Of a DNA stretch of 64,000 nt, positions 49,330 to 60,628 are shown in pieces. The notes below the pieces were generated by a model. That model was not told the origin of the DNA. It saw nothing but the letters and a program-made list of their open reading frames with translations, and made no database searches. The translations under genes and the position numbers were made by a program. The stretch comes from Pristionchus mayeri (lineage: Eukaryota; Nematoda; Chromadorea; Rhabditida; Neodiplogasteridae), in contig BTRK01000005.1 of the NCBI GenBank assembly GCA_036245805.1, forward strand, positions 43,015,216-43,079,215, given 5' to 3'. Within the stretch, counting starts at the first letter, position 1. Each line of letters opens with the position of its first letter.

Positions 49330-50148
49330 ATTTCGTCACAAATTTTGACTTGTTTTTTGAAAGAATTATTCAGTTATTCAGTAACCGGTTGTTGTCGTTT
49401 GACATTGTCAGCTTGACGAACTGCTTTGTAAGAATGCGTATGCGAATGCATACCAGTATATGAATGATTGTAATTGGTTGTTTTAGAATTTAGTTCCGGG
49501 TTGTCAATAGTCAAGCATGATCTTAATAAAAGTGAAAATATTTGTATTTTTCACATTTCATGTTTAGCTTCAAAGATCCTTTTGATATGGTAATCAGGAT
49601 CTGAAAAAATCAAAGCAAGATTCCACGCATCACTGTTATCAGGAACCACCAACGGCAATGCCTCGTCAGCATAAACGAGTGGTCGATCAAATTCTTATCA
49701 GTGACAGGTTACGAGGGTCAACTGTTCATAAATAATGATGATTCAGTGAATGAACATGTGGATGGCTCAAACATACGACTTAGACTATTTTCATCAGTGA
49801 AATGTCGCTGTAGTTGAGCATATGCTTGAGGTCGCTTACCTCAACTTGTTTTCAATAATTATATATTTTTGTTTTTTTTTGGGTTCTTACGAAAGTAGCA
49901 AGAAAACCACAAAAGTGTAATTTGTTGTCAGCGAATGTCGTTTTTAAAAGTTCAAAATTATCCCTAAGGCGTTCTCAGATCCGTTCTCTAAAAACTTCCT
50001 GAGATCCTAAAATGGAGCAACCTTTACCAACGGATCAGGGAGCTCCAGTTGATCATGTAAATTCGAAATTCGATGACACCGATTTACTTTACTTTTGTCG
50101 TTATCTTGCAAATAAAATTGAAACTTCCAAAATATCCGAATTGCTTAC
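49330..50148. other. Intergenic between convergent MFS and ORAI genes
   Basis: Contains the MFS poly(A) signal AATAAA (49525-49530). A final coding exon of the ORAI gene may lie near 50000-50090 but could not be fixed. No repeat recognised. Confidence 0.45.
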
Positions 50149-51259
50149 TTTTCGGTCGATTCGATCGATGGAATGCGATTCTCTTCTTCTGTGCAATAAA
50201 CATGAGATTAGGATGAATAGGAAGAGAACTGGCACTGCAAAATCAACGGAGTATTCGCAGTGAAAGAAAAGACTGATAATACCCAGAATGGCCGTGGTCA
50301 CCCATCCAGCCTTCTCAAAACCAATGGCTTGGAACTTTATGAAGAATATTAGGACGATCTCGAGCAGGAAGAGGATCAATCCAACAGAAGTCGAGAAAAA
50401 CCACGCAAGATCAATGTAGAGTCTGAATGACCATTTGCATTGTTTTCTGAAAAAAAAACGCTTTCATATTTCTGAAAAAAAAACGCTTTCATTTCGATTA
50501 GGGTGATAAATGCGATTGAGAATGTCCTCGAATTGTTTTGCTCACTTCAATCTCATGTGGGGCGAGTCAAGTGTGTCTCCGTGCATGTAGGGTAGAATGC
50601 ACGTGGACATCATGAGGGCGAGCAGATGCACGGACACCAGAAGAGCGGTCACCACCTTAGTATGGCGATGAAGTGAATGCATCAGATTTCTCATCTTCAT
50701 TTCTAACATAAAATAGGAGTAGTCAAAAAATTGTATTGGTATACTAAAGGAAAAAAAGACTCATTATCGGAATCCGTCTGGCACTTTTCACTTCACTGAA
50801 AACCCTATGGTTGGTGTGTAATATGATGTTGGGCAGAAACCCAAGTGATAATACTATCCACGTTATATGTTACTACCTAATGCATAGACAAACAAGGCAT
50901 ATGGGGACATGTAAAAAACCAATCCTGCGTGAGTACTGAGCATCGATTACTTAGTTCTTCTGAATGTGAGATGTACTCACTCCGACTAAAACGAGTAGCC
51001 ATTGAGGAGTATCTGCACCGTACTGCAACTCCACCAGACAGACCATCGCGAATCCTAAAATGATATGTTTAACACAATTAATTCCCTTTTTACACGTCGA
51101 CATGGCCTTTTTGATGAGAGAGTCGTTCAATCAAAGTGTCAATGACGATACTAAAGTATGCATTTTGAGAAGGTGAAAATCACCAGAGAGGAGAGCGGAT
51201 ATTGATGACGATGCCTTCAGCTTTGACTTGCTCAGATCGAACTCGTACCTCTCGGCCAT
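50149..51259 (-). CDS. ORAI store-operated calcium channel subunit
   Basis: Forms the plasma-membrane Ca2+ release-activated channel gated by STIM. Exons: 51259-51184, 51054-50981, 50655-50546, 50446-50149; the C-terminus is possibly incomplete. The N-terminus MAERYEFDLSKSKLKASSSI leads into SALLSGFAMVCLVELQYG, where the E of VELQ is the pore selectivity glutamate. Exon 3 gives SVHLLALMMSTCILPYMHG and the SPHMRLK loop. Exon 4 gives YIDLAWFFSTSVGLILFLLE and VPVLFLFILISCLLHRRRES. Junction phases agree. The donor after exon 4 is GTAAGC. The intron before exon 4 carries a tandem copy of its own acceptor region (50445-50490). The Met is the family's usual start context. One ORAI gene is usual in nematodes and insects. 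Confidence 0.9.
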
Positions 51260-51659
51260 TTAGCTTTCTATGGAAAGTATGATGGTAACATGATATTCAT
51301 AAATTAAACGAGAGGAGTGGCCTAATCGTGAATTGATAAGGGACTGCAAGGAAAGGTGGGATGCAGTGAGGTTTGATGCGAAGTCAGAGAGGGAAAAATG
51401 AGAAACATGTGGTTGAATTGTAGAAATAATCGGAAATTTGATCGAATCAGGGCAGTATAAATCAGAATATTTGGTTATCCACCATAGAATTTACAATTAA
51501 ATGATGCTTCCAAACAGCCCAACGAGAATCTCACAAAGAGTTTTCGATGGTGAACATCGTCGTGGCCTAAGCAACCTCCGTCCATTTTTCTAATTATTTA
51601 TTTTTTTACCTTTTTTTACAATTTATTGCCGTGAATATGCACGGTGAAAAATATCTCGT
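51260..51659. other. Upstream region of ORAI
   Basis: Would contain the ORAI promoter. No specific element recognised; a mariner relic begins about 400 bp upstream. Confidence 0.4.
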
Positions 51660-52345
51660 TACTCCATCGTAGATCCAATCTTCGATGGGTCAATTCCATC
51701 ATCGCTACAGATGAGAAGTGGATCACGTACGATAACCCTGTGAGGAGACTGCAAATGGGTGGATGCAGATGAGAAGCCCACGCCCGTCCCGAAGAAGGAA
51801 GAGCACGGGAAGAAGGAACTCCTCTGCATCTTCTTCTCAGTGCTCGGTCCCATCTACTGGGAGATCCTCGCCCCTGGCACCAGCATCAATGCCGACCTCT
51901 TGTCTGAACAACTGGAAGATGTCGCGATCAGAGTCCCTCCCAGACTCCTGAACCAGGGCAAAATTCTTCTTCTGATGGACAATGCTCGCCCACATCGAGC
52001 GAAGATAACCCAGAAGAAAATGGACGAGCTGAAGATCGAGAGGATTCACCATCCACCGTATTCCCCGGATCTCTCCCATTGCGACTACCACTGCTTCCGC
52101 TCTCTCTCTCTGACTTCTGCAAAGGAAAGAAGTTCAAGAATCGAGATGAAGTGTGAGGGCTTTCGTGAACTGGGCGGTCTCGAAGAAACCCGCATTCTGG
52201 AAGAGAAAATCGAGACCCTGCCCAATCGCTGGAGGGAGGTAGTGAGAAAGAAGGGGGCATACATTGGCCACTGAGAATTGTAAAGCGTTGAATAAAAAAT
52301 AAAAACAAAAAATTATACGAACTTTCCGGACACCCCAATAGAATA
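51660..52345 (+). pseudogene. Mariner transposase relic (DD34D type)
   Basis: Encodes the C-terminal two-thirds of a mariner transposase: IIATDEKWITYDN (first Asp), then after a frame change HGKKELLCIFFSVLGPIYWE, LMDNARPHRAKIT (second Asp) and YSPDLSHCDYHCFRSL (third Asp, DD34D spacing), and near the end LPNRWREVV. Frameshifts occur near 51750 and near 52110, and the N-terminal DNA-binding part is absent. The 3' end reads TATACGAACTTTCCGGACAC, a typical mariner terminus. Inactive. Confidence 0.9.
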
Positions 52346-53381
52346 TATCTCAGCTGGAGCTGTTTTTTTCTTTGGCAGCCAATCATAAAGTTCAATCCCT
52401 TGTCCGCGCCTCATCTTCTCGAATCTCATATTTTGCTTGAGGAATTCGTCCTTGATCTACAGCTACGTCTTCTGCCCGAATTCCACGTGCGCGAACAGAC
52501 CTTTCATAGATCGTTCATGAACAATCAAATATTTCCCCTGAGTTACAGACTGGCATTACTGAGACCAAAAGTTCACTGCCAAGTACGAACACTGCAGCCA
52601 CAAAGCGCCAGGCCAAAATCTATACGAACTTCTCACTGATTAGAGAAGTCCGCTATGTGTATATTCGGTGTAATAAAGGCGAAAGATTTAATTAATAAAC
52701 ATTTATTATCGTCACAATTAATTATTGCACAACAGGTGAACAAGAAATTACACTAATTAACTAAGTAGACGGAAAAGGAATGCGCTATTCTGGAGTGGGG
52801 TTTAGTGGGAAGGGACTCCAACCTGGTATAGATCGGAGAGAGGGAGAGGGTCGAGTGAAGTAGATGGTGTCCGGTCGGTCGTAGAAGCACCGTAGTATTG
52901 GCGCTTAATGGAGTTGGTATGTTATGCGGAATGCTCGTCAAACAGCAATGGAAATACGTGGTGTTGAATTACAACGGCATAAGGCCGAGGGAGAAAGAGA
53001 AGTGCCGAGACGCCGGCACAGACCGACGCCCGGTGAGGGAACTGGGCGGTAAAAACGTGAAGGGACAGGTAAACAACCCGCAAGCACAGGCCTACGGCTG
53101 CATAATTAGTGAAGATGGGAAAGATAATGATTTGAAGCATAAAAACGTTGATAACAACGTGGTAAACACGTTTGAATCGATTGGTTTGGGAATTTCGCAA
53201 GATTGCGTGACATTGCGAAAGAATGGATTTTGAGTGTCGCAACGCGCGGGCGATTCGAATTGAATTCTTCTTGGCATGGTGCCAAAATGGGTTTGGGATT
53301 GCGAAAGTTGATTTTTCCTTAAATAGATGTAATTCGGGTATCGATTCAGAGGAAATCGGTACAAAATCAAAGCTCGAAACA
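52346..53381. other. No gene seen
   Basis: Frames of about 100 codons on both strands (52898-53382) overlap each other and have no recognisable motif; they are probably unexpressed. Confidence 0.4.
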
Positions 53382-54392
53382 AATGACGAGATCTAAATGA
53401 ACTTTTTTTTCAGTTAACTAGCCCGTTTCTTTAGTTTTTGGAGGAAATATGGTGTGTTTTGTGCACTAAATACCATAAGTGTTACATACAAATATTTTTT
53501 TTAGATTTCAGAAATTTCCAGAAGAATAATTTTTACGACCACAAATATGGTGTTCGTCTCTTTGTCCGTCCAGGTACCGTAACCTGGGTGTGGCGTTGGA
53601 GCAGATTTTGTGTCTTACTCATGATTTCATCAGAAGCTTGAAACAACACGTCAATACCGTACTACTACAGTAACCGTAAGCTACCTTAACCCATATTCGC
53701 TGGGTCAGATTCATGATTTCAATGGTCAATTATTGAAAAATGCCGCTACCCAGCCCCTTTTGAATCGTTTAGCTTTGGGACGGATGTTGCTTGAAAACCA
53801 TTATTTTACCGGCATCAATAGGGGATTATTTTCGGAATATACCAGAAACTTCTAACTTTACAAGATACGTAGTCGCCCACTAGTTACATACAAACATTTG
53901 TTGAAACTTTTAACCGGTCCAGGACAAAATTTAGAATTTTCGATTTTCGAACCTTGAATTTTCGATTTTTTCGAAGTTTCTTAATATAACCATATTATAA
54001 GCCAAAAACAATTTCTACAGCATATACAATCAATTTCGAGCGATTTTGTAACATGATTTCACTGAATACATACATTAAAATATTTTGGTTCTTTTAGAAA
54101 CTGAAATTTACACAAGACAATTTTCGCCATATACACTTTTTGGCAACCAATAAAAACACACATAAAAGACTCACATAAAAGTCAAAAAAATATTATAGAC
54201 TTTTATGTGAGTCGCAGATCAATTTTCGCTTATAACTTTGTAAAATCGAAAATTCAAGGTTCGAAAAAACGAAAATTTTAAATTTGGCCGAAAACCGGTT
54301 AAAAGTTTCAAAAAATATTAGTATGTAACACTTATGATATTTAGTGCACAAAACACACCATATTTCCTCCAAAAACTAAAGAAACGGGCTAG

Positions 54393-54752
54393 TTAAAGGA
54401 GGACTCTCGGCAAAGTAACCACATCGATAGAACAAGTGTGAGGGAGCTAATGATCATAGAGCGAGCTAGGGGGTAGACAACCATCGGTTGGATAACTCAG
54501 TGGTAGAACAGTCGCCACGTGATCGGAAGGTTGCGGGTTCAATCCCCGCCAGCAGTTTTTTGACAGCTTCTAAAGATATTTGAATTCGCGCACTTCCCTG
54601 TCCCACGTCCATGGCACTTAGCCAACTTATCATAACTCTGTTGAGAGTAGAGATATTAATGTAATTTTTGGGAGCCTTTAGTCGTTAACTGGAGCTAGGT
54701 CATGGTAATGACAGGGTCCAAAGTTAGACTTTGCCTACACTCCTCCTTTAAC
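54393..54752. mobile_element. TTAA-flanked element carrying a tRNA-like core
   Basis: Bounded by TTAA. Its 20-bp inverted ends are AGGAGGACTCTCGGCAAAGT and, on the other strand, AGGAGGAGTGTAGGCAAAGT. Inside at 54486-54556 is a tRNA-like segment. The target site suggests a piggyBac-like MITE; the tRNA-like core suggests a captured tRNA or SINE. Confidence 0.75.
54486..54556 (+). other. tRNA-like segment (degenerate)
   Basis: TAACTCAGTGG matches a box A and GGTTCAATCCC matches a box B. The T-arm GCGGGTTCAATCCCCGC is a perfect 5-bp stem with a normal 7-base loop. The D-stem, anticodon stem and acceptor stem do not pair, so it is not a working tRNA but may still bind TFIIIC. Confidence 0.6.
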
Positions 54753-54786
54753 TGAAAAAGTTCATATAGATCTCGTCATTTGACGC

Positions 54787-55238
54787 TTCGCAGCTAAAAA
54801 TGGAACAGTCTGCAAGAAATGGTTGATAGATTTTCCGTAGCAGTAAAGTGCGTAGATTCCGAATCTTGAATAAACTCATGTAGTTTTAGCGAAAAAATTT
54901 TCTGAGCCGGCAATTTATTTGAAAAAAAATTCAAAAAAAAATTGTTCAGATAAACACTACTTCATATTTGTTTTCTTGAAAAGTGCTCAACAGTAAAGTT
55001 ATTGATCTCAGCGAGCCCGATATTTCACTTTTTTGAACGAACGATTTGCTCAAGGGATTTAACGAATTTTTGAATTTTCAAAAATTCGAAAGCCGGCTTT
55101 TAGGCGATTTTGATATATCGGCCACATCAAGTTAAAATAACCTTAGATACATCAATCCTGAAAGTTTGGAAGAGATTGAAGCAGTCTGAACAGTTTTTCA
55201 AACGGTAACTGCGATCTCTCACGAGCTCGTTAAGCTCG
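54787..55238. other. No gene seen
   Basis: AT-rich; no gene, RNA or repeat recognised. Confidence 0.45.
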
Positions 55239-55440
55239 TTAAAGCAGGAGTTTCAGCAAAAACGCGCCTGGTTGAAATATGTTTCAAATAGAGAGAGAAC
55301 TCTCTTCAAGTCGCGTGCTCTCTCACTCGTTGCCTGTGCGTCAGGGTCAACTTTGAGTGCTTTAATGGAACCATAACTCTATTATGAATAGAGATTTCAA
55401 AATTGGATTTTCGAAAAAGAGATACGGTTTACCATTGTCT
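55239..55440. repeat. Diverged relative of TTAA MITE family P2
   Basis: TTAAAGCAGGAGTTTCAGC followed by ACGCGCCTGGTTGAAATATG and TCTTCAAGTCGCGTGCT follows the order of the element at 19984-20236. The right end is degenerate. Confidence 0.5.
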
Positions 55441-55942
55441 CGGAACTGCGTTGTCAGTTTGTCTTGACTAGATTTGCTGAATGTCCCGCTTTAAGGCAGA
55501 CTTTGAACGCACGCAACGCGCCAAACCTCCCTCTCTCAAACCCGGTGAAGTTAGCGCGCTCTCTCTCCAGCCTATTTATGCGAGCTCGCCCTCCGGTTGC
55601 GAAACGAGGGCTCCTCCCCCTCTTTAGCCACGCGATCCCACAATTAAGTAACCCTCTCACTGAAAAATGGAATAACTCTTGGAGGTTTGAATTAATCGAG
55701 AGCCCGCGAAGCAGCCATGCGCCGTGTGTTTTTCAAGTTCGTGTCTTCATTGCGCTAACGAGCCGTGTCTCTCAGAAGAATTGTGGGATTCTATTGCCTA
55801 GAGAATTTGCCCCGCGAATAAGAAATAAGATAGATTGTATACCCGCACATTGATCCGTCATCGTTTCCGTCGAGAAAAACATAATTAACATCATAGAGAT
55901 ATTTCCTCAACTTCATCGTTAAAAAATCCAACGTTATTAATC

Positions 55943-57654
55943 GATGTGACCTATCGTCTCTCTGCCGAAACCACTCTCTTTATCGTCACATCGAAGCCTT
56001 TCACGACTCAAGAGACGACCACGAATACAGAGGCGGCCAACGAGTGGTTATATCCAAAGTACGGTAAGATGATATAGTGGTCTGATAAAGCAAACGGGAT
56101 CAAGTGATGCAGAAAAACTTTGAATTCCTGACCAGCTAGAGTTGGGTTACACGGTGTAGATAACCTTTTGAAGCCATGCACGACTGACTCGAGTAGTTTT
56201 TGAGTTAATAAATAATCAGTCCTTGCACTCCACTTCGAGGAATGAACAAGCTGTCATTCCCCCTTCGTCTCAGAGGAGGCGATGCAGAGATACGAACTGG
56301 TGAGGATAACACAATTCCAGAGTTATGTGAGAACAGAATTCATAGTTATCTGCTTTTTTTGGAAACCGATTATGGTAATAATAATATTTTTTCCACTAAA
56401 AGAGTCGACGAATGATTAACTCACTCTGCTCGTTCAGACCTGATAGATGAATAGTGTAGCCTAACTTTGCCTAGTGACACAATATCTCGTATTGTTTTAC
56501 TTTCCTTTTGCACCACTCCCCATTGATTATTTTCGCTTATATCATCCTTCTAATATTTATCTAATATTTCAATTTCCCTTACCGCTCTCCTCTCATCGAA
56601 ATAGAACAGTGCTCAATGCAAATTTCCCGAATCCCTCGTCCTCCTCTAAGATGATCCCCATCGCAGACCCCGCCATTAAAGGAGTGCTCCGGGGAATGAA
56701 TGCTAGGGAGTCCCACCACGAAAATTCTGCGCTCTCAGTAGGAAACTGTAATGAATTTACGCCGAGTATCTAGCAAATCGATTCCCGAAATGGATCCTTT
56801 TGGCTTTTTTTGTAATTTATTTGTTCAGAATACAGTTGAATACTAATTGAGTCGCACTGCTCGAGCAGATCTGAAAGATTGCAACCAGACTTTGCCTAGT
56901 GACTAAAAAAATGAGTAATTGTTGTATAAAATTAATCAATTTCAAAGAATGTAGTGAGCACAACAGTGCGATTTCTCAAAAGTTGTCGTTTGAGGAAATT
57001 CCCCAATTTACTCGATATCTTCTGCAGACATAGCGAATCGCTTCGTCACTGTCTCCTCCAAAGTCCCACCACTGAATTCTGCATCAAACTAACTTTTTTT
57101 TCTTCGAACAACTATTTCGATCCGAATTTGAGTGGTGTGCAGTGGTAAGGCAGGAGGGAGGCGATAATGAAGCAGTATTATTTTAATAAATATTTTCTTA
57201 TTATTATTTGCAAAGCCTACGAAGACCAAATCGTGGCTCCGAACTTCTTCCTCATATTTAAATATCATTGAAGCGGTAAACTGTCTGGTCTGGTTTGTCA
57301 ACCTCACTCCTACACATGTATTTAAATACAGCTTCCGGCACTGACATTTAAACAATCGTTGCACGTGGACGGCATTTCTCACCTCACAACTGCCTACACC
57401 ACACTACATATCGTAATCCTCCTCCTATTCTGCAGATCCCGGTAATCATGGCGATACTGGACATTCTCTAAGATAATGTGTACAAATCGGAAACGCACAA
57501 ACACTTAGCCTCCGGTCAGTGAATGAACCGATTTTCTAGTTTGATCTTTTGTCATTTTAGTATGTAGTTTGATCTATGTTCTCGTCCCGGTAATTATATC
57601 GCCTTGTGGCCTACTTCCAGCGTGGAGAAATGGAGAGCAACGGCAAGTTCATTA
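55943..57654 (+). pseudogene. Glucose-6-phosphate isomerase pseudogene, fragment 1
   Basis: GPI converts glucose-6-phosphate to fructose-6-phosphate. Exon 55943-56063 encodes SAETTLFIVTSKPFTTQETT, the substrate-loop motif of the SIS fold, followed by NTEAANEWLYPKYG. Exon at 57436 encodes IPVIMAILDIL and then a stop, in the place of the family's helix before the ETHALLPY motif; a remnant SETHK follows. Exon about 57597-57654 encodes LVAYFQRGEMESNGKFIT, then is broken by a MITE. The stop, the missing intermediate exons and the insertion show it cannot make enzyme. Confidence 0.8.
56676..56772. mobile_element. TTAA MITE family P1, partial copy D
   Basis: TTAAAGGAGTGCTCCGGGGA and then GGAGTCCCACCACGAAAATT match the left third of copy C (59398-59694). 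The rest is deleted. Confidence 0.7.
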
Positions 57655-58282
57655 CAGTACCGGACAAAAGTATTGAAACACATTGGAAATGGACATAACT
57701 TTCGTCTAAGATGATATATCGCCTAATGGTTTGGAGTGATCGAAAAGTGATTGGAGTGCAGTAGGGTTGCAGGATCGAATTCGCGAGATTCGTACCCTCT
57801 GGGGGTCTTCCCTTCCTCCCTCGAACTTCGCACTGGCGAGAGGTCCACCCTCTCTCTCTAATCGAATCTCGCACTCACTATGCCAGAGGATACGAATCTC
57901 GCACTCCCATCGAAGTTCGCACTCACCTCTCTCCCTCTCTTCCCCACTCTCGACGGGGGAAGAGGGGTGAGTGCGAGATTCGTACCTTCTGGCAGATCGA
58001 CCTAGCTCGATCGAACTTCGGGGAGAGAGGGAGGAAGGGGTGCCAGAGGGAATGCGAAGTTCGAGTTCGAATTCGATCCTGCAACCCTAGAGTGCAGTAA
58101 ATATTTCAGTATGTATATCAACATCCGCCATGCGGCTATATTCTCATGAGGACTACCTTTCGATCACGGCTATATTCTCATGAGGACTACCTTTCGATCA
58201 CTCCAAACCACTAGTCTATATCTCTTCTTAAAATAAAGTTATGACAATTTACATTTTGTTGAAAAACTTTTGTACGGTACTG
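57655..58282. mobile_element. Tc1/mariner-type MITE inserted in the GPI exon
   Basis: The ends CAGTACCGGACAAAAGT and the complement of ACTTTTGTACGGTACTG are inverted repeats with a Tc1-like CAGT start, flanked by a TA duplication (57653-57654 and 58283-58284). Removing it would reconnect TTCATT to ACGAGT. It has no transposase and contains an hAT MITE. A 35-bp unit starting CGGCTATATTCTCATGAGG is tandemly repeated at about 58132-58200. Confidence 0.85.
57762..58089. mobile_element. hAT-type MITE, copy 2, nested
   Basis: The ends TAGGGTTGCAGGATCGAATT and AATTCGATCCTGCAACCCTA are perfectly inverted. They are flanked by the 8-bp direct repeat GAGTGCAG (57754-57761 and 58090-58097). Same family as 25438-25831. 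The inside is made of inverted C/T-rich blocks (GAATCTCGCACTC). It inserted into the Tc1-type MITE. Confidence 0.9.
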
Positions 58283-59397
58283 TACGAGTTTACTGTAGTT
58301 TGAACTTTTATCCCTGTGTTTTGAATTAGGTTAACTAGAGAAGGCAATACTGTAGATTATTTGGTTAAGGTGAATGAATATTTGAGAGAAGCAGTCATGC
58401 AGAAATCTTGCTGCAAAATTGAGGTTCCAACCAGGAATGATATTGGTAGGAGTGTGGCGATCTCATTATTATTGTGACATGCTGCGATTAAAAAATACAT
58501 ATTTCCAGCATAAATACTCAAATGCTCCTATTGCATTCGTCTCCTTCCGGCCGATTTCATCGCCCCTCACCAAGACACTCAACCCGATCACATGACGAGA
58601 GAAGAAATAAGGGAGGGAAGGGATGATGTTTGATAGTTTATCGATTTTCTATGGATTGGACTCAATTCATCGCTATTATTTTATTTTTTCTCGATCGGAT
58701 ATCGAGTATCAACCAAACATTCGGAAATTCCCAAAATTAGTACCATTGATGAAACATCAGTGATGTGGTTGCGTGTTCAGCAAATGCCAGTCCTAATGAT
58801 TCATTTTTTGCCTAATCTTTTCGTAGCATTGCCTCTCCCTTCTCGAACAAATATAGTAGAATACGATTGGCAACCTGATTTTGCCTAATGTTTAATTTTA
58901 TCATTTCGTTGTATTTGAGGGTTGTCTATTTCATTCCCTGGCTGTAATCCAAACCCAACTTCCTCTCATTTCCTTCTCCTTATGTGATGATCGCTCTTCT
59001 CCTCCAGCTGCAAGCCTTAGTAAGGATCAGCTGAGCGATTACAGAAATTTAGGCCTATCTTTCGAATTTTATTTGAGTAGTTTTTATTTGACTAGAAAGC
59101 ATAGTGCGATTGAATCTCCATGCTCGTTCAGACTGATAGACAAACAGTGCAGCCCATCTTTACCAGGTTTATTTTTTTTACTTTGTTGCATGCCACCACT
59201 GTGCTACACTCACCGAGTACTACATGTGGGAACATTTTGGAGGAATTCGATTTTTGGCCTATTGCCAAGCATATGCTCACTGACTGAAAAAGTCTCTCAT
59301 ATGTATCTTCATCATTGGGAATGAACCGGAATAGATGCAGTGAAGTACTTGATTCAGTGTTAATAGTAGCAAGTAATGTGCGGGCCGACCACAATGC
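58283..59397. other. No gene seen; carries copies of a short dispersed motif
   Basis: Contains two copies (about 58847-58890 and 59118-59168) of a degenerate motif of the type TGCTCGTTCAGACTGATAG followed by CAGCC and TTTGCCTAGTG, also present at about 56425, 56855, 60425 and 62955. No exon recognised. Confidence 0.4.
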
Positions 59398-59694
59398 TTA
59401 AAGGAGTGCTCCGGGGAACAAATGCTATGGAGTCCCACCACGAAAATTCTGCGCTCGCAATGGGAAACTGTAGCGATTTTGCCCCTAGAATGATCTGAAA
59501 CGTATGTAGTAACGAGTGAAACATAAACAAACCAGGCACAACCCTGCGCTTTCAATGAACTTTGCGCGTATGTAAATAGGCCCAGAGGCGTCTGCGAAAC
59601 TTCGTGCAAAGTGATTTCTGATCGGGTGAGTGGCCTCTACGATATCCACACTGTCACTATGGGTGACTGAACATTCCCCGGAGCACCCCTTTAA
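59398..59694. mobile_element. TTAA-flanked MITE, family P1, copy C
   Basis: 297 bp. The ends TTAAAGGAGTGCTCCGGGGA and TCCCCGGAGCACCCCTTTAA are inverted repeats ending in TTAA. The interior (GGAGTCCCACCACGAAAATT, GCTTTCAATGAACTTTGCGC) is the inverse of copies A and B. The ends differ from A and B, so it is a subfamily. Confidence 0.88.
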
Positions 59695-60628
59695 ATTTAT
59701 TAGTAGCTAGAGTGGTGTTTCATCGTGAGGCTGAAAGTTCGATCGACCGCGGCAACCAGTAATCAGTAGTGTTGACCGTTCCTTCATTAATTATGATTAC
59801 CTCTCCCTTCTAATCACAATGGTTGGTATTCGAGAATGCTTGTGGAATGAAGGAAGTCAGACACTCGATCTCTCACCCTCAGATGGTCTCCCCTGCAGTC
59901 GGATGATATGCAGAATACAATATGCAGGGGAAAGGTGATATACGACTGTTTCTTTTGGAAATGAGTTGCGGAAATTTCGGAATCGAATAAAATCCGGAAA
60001 GTTGTTGACCAGGAGCAATGAGGATGCGTGAGTGGCACACAGTGAAGAGAAACCGTTGCAAAGTTGATGTGTTGTCGCGACGCTGGAGTATACTCAAAAA
60101 ATGCGACTTATTCATTGAGAATGAAGCGGAATAGATGCAGTGAAGTACTTGATTCAGTGTTAATAGTAGCAAGTAATGTGCGGGCCGACCACATTGTCTC
60201 AATTTATTAACAGCTAGAGTGGCGTTTCATCGTGAAGCTAAACGTTCGATCGACCCATGACAACCAATACTGTTGCCGTTCCTTATTTAATTATGATTAC
60301 CTCTTCCGTCTAATCACAATGGTCGGTGGTCTTTTCAACTCATTTCTAGCTAATCGAAATCTATCCTTCCATTCATGTTTGTGTGAATTTTTTTCCCGCA
60401 CAACTGTATGGAACAATTGACTCGCCCACTCGATCAGACCTGATATAATAACAGCGCAGCCAGAGTTTGCCTGGTTTCTGACTCTCTCCACTTCTATATT
60501 TCGAAATGTTCAACAATTTGTTTCGCTTCTCGGATGGAAATCCACAACCCGCCATAGTATTTTGACAGTGTAACGATCAAAACATGAAAATAATATTATT
60601 TGCCTGATATTTTATCTATGTATTGTTT
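59695..60628. other. No gene seen; contains a duplication of 59330-59395
   Basis: The block around 60120-60196 (AATGAAGCGGAATAGATGCA to CGGGCCGACCAC) repeats 59318-59392 closely, so the flank of MITE copy C has been tandemly duplicated. No exon recognised. Confidence 0.5.

Larger units (their letters stand above)
53382..54786. repeat. Foldback element interrupted by a TTAA-flanked insertion
   Basis: The left end AATGACGAGATCTAAATGAA pairs with the right end TTCATATAGATCTCGTCATT. CCATAAGTGTTACATAC at the left pairs with GTATGTAACACTTATG at 54322. The right arm is split at TTAA by the 360-bp insertion 54393-54752, so the original element was about 1.05 kb. Confidence 0.8.

Noticed and set aside
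51928..52395. 155-codon minus-strand frame
   Set aside because: Antisense to the mariner transposase relic, which has clear catalytic motifs on the plus strand.
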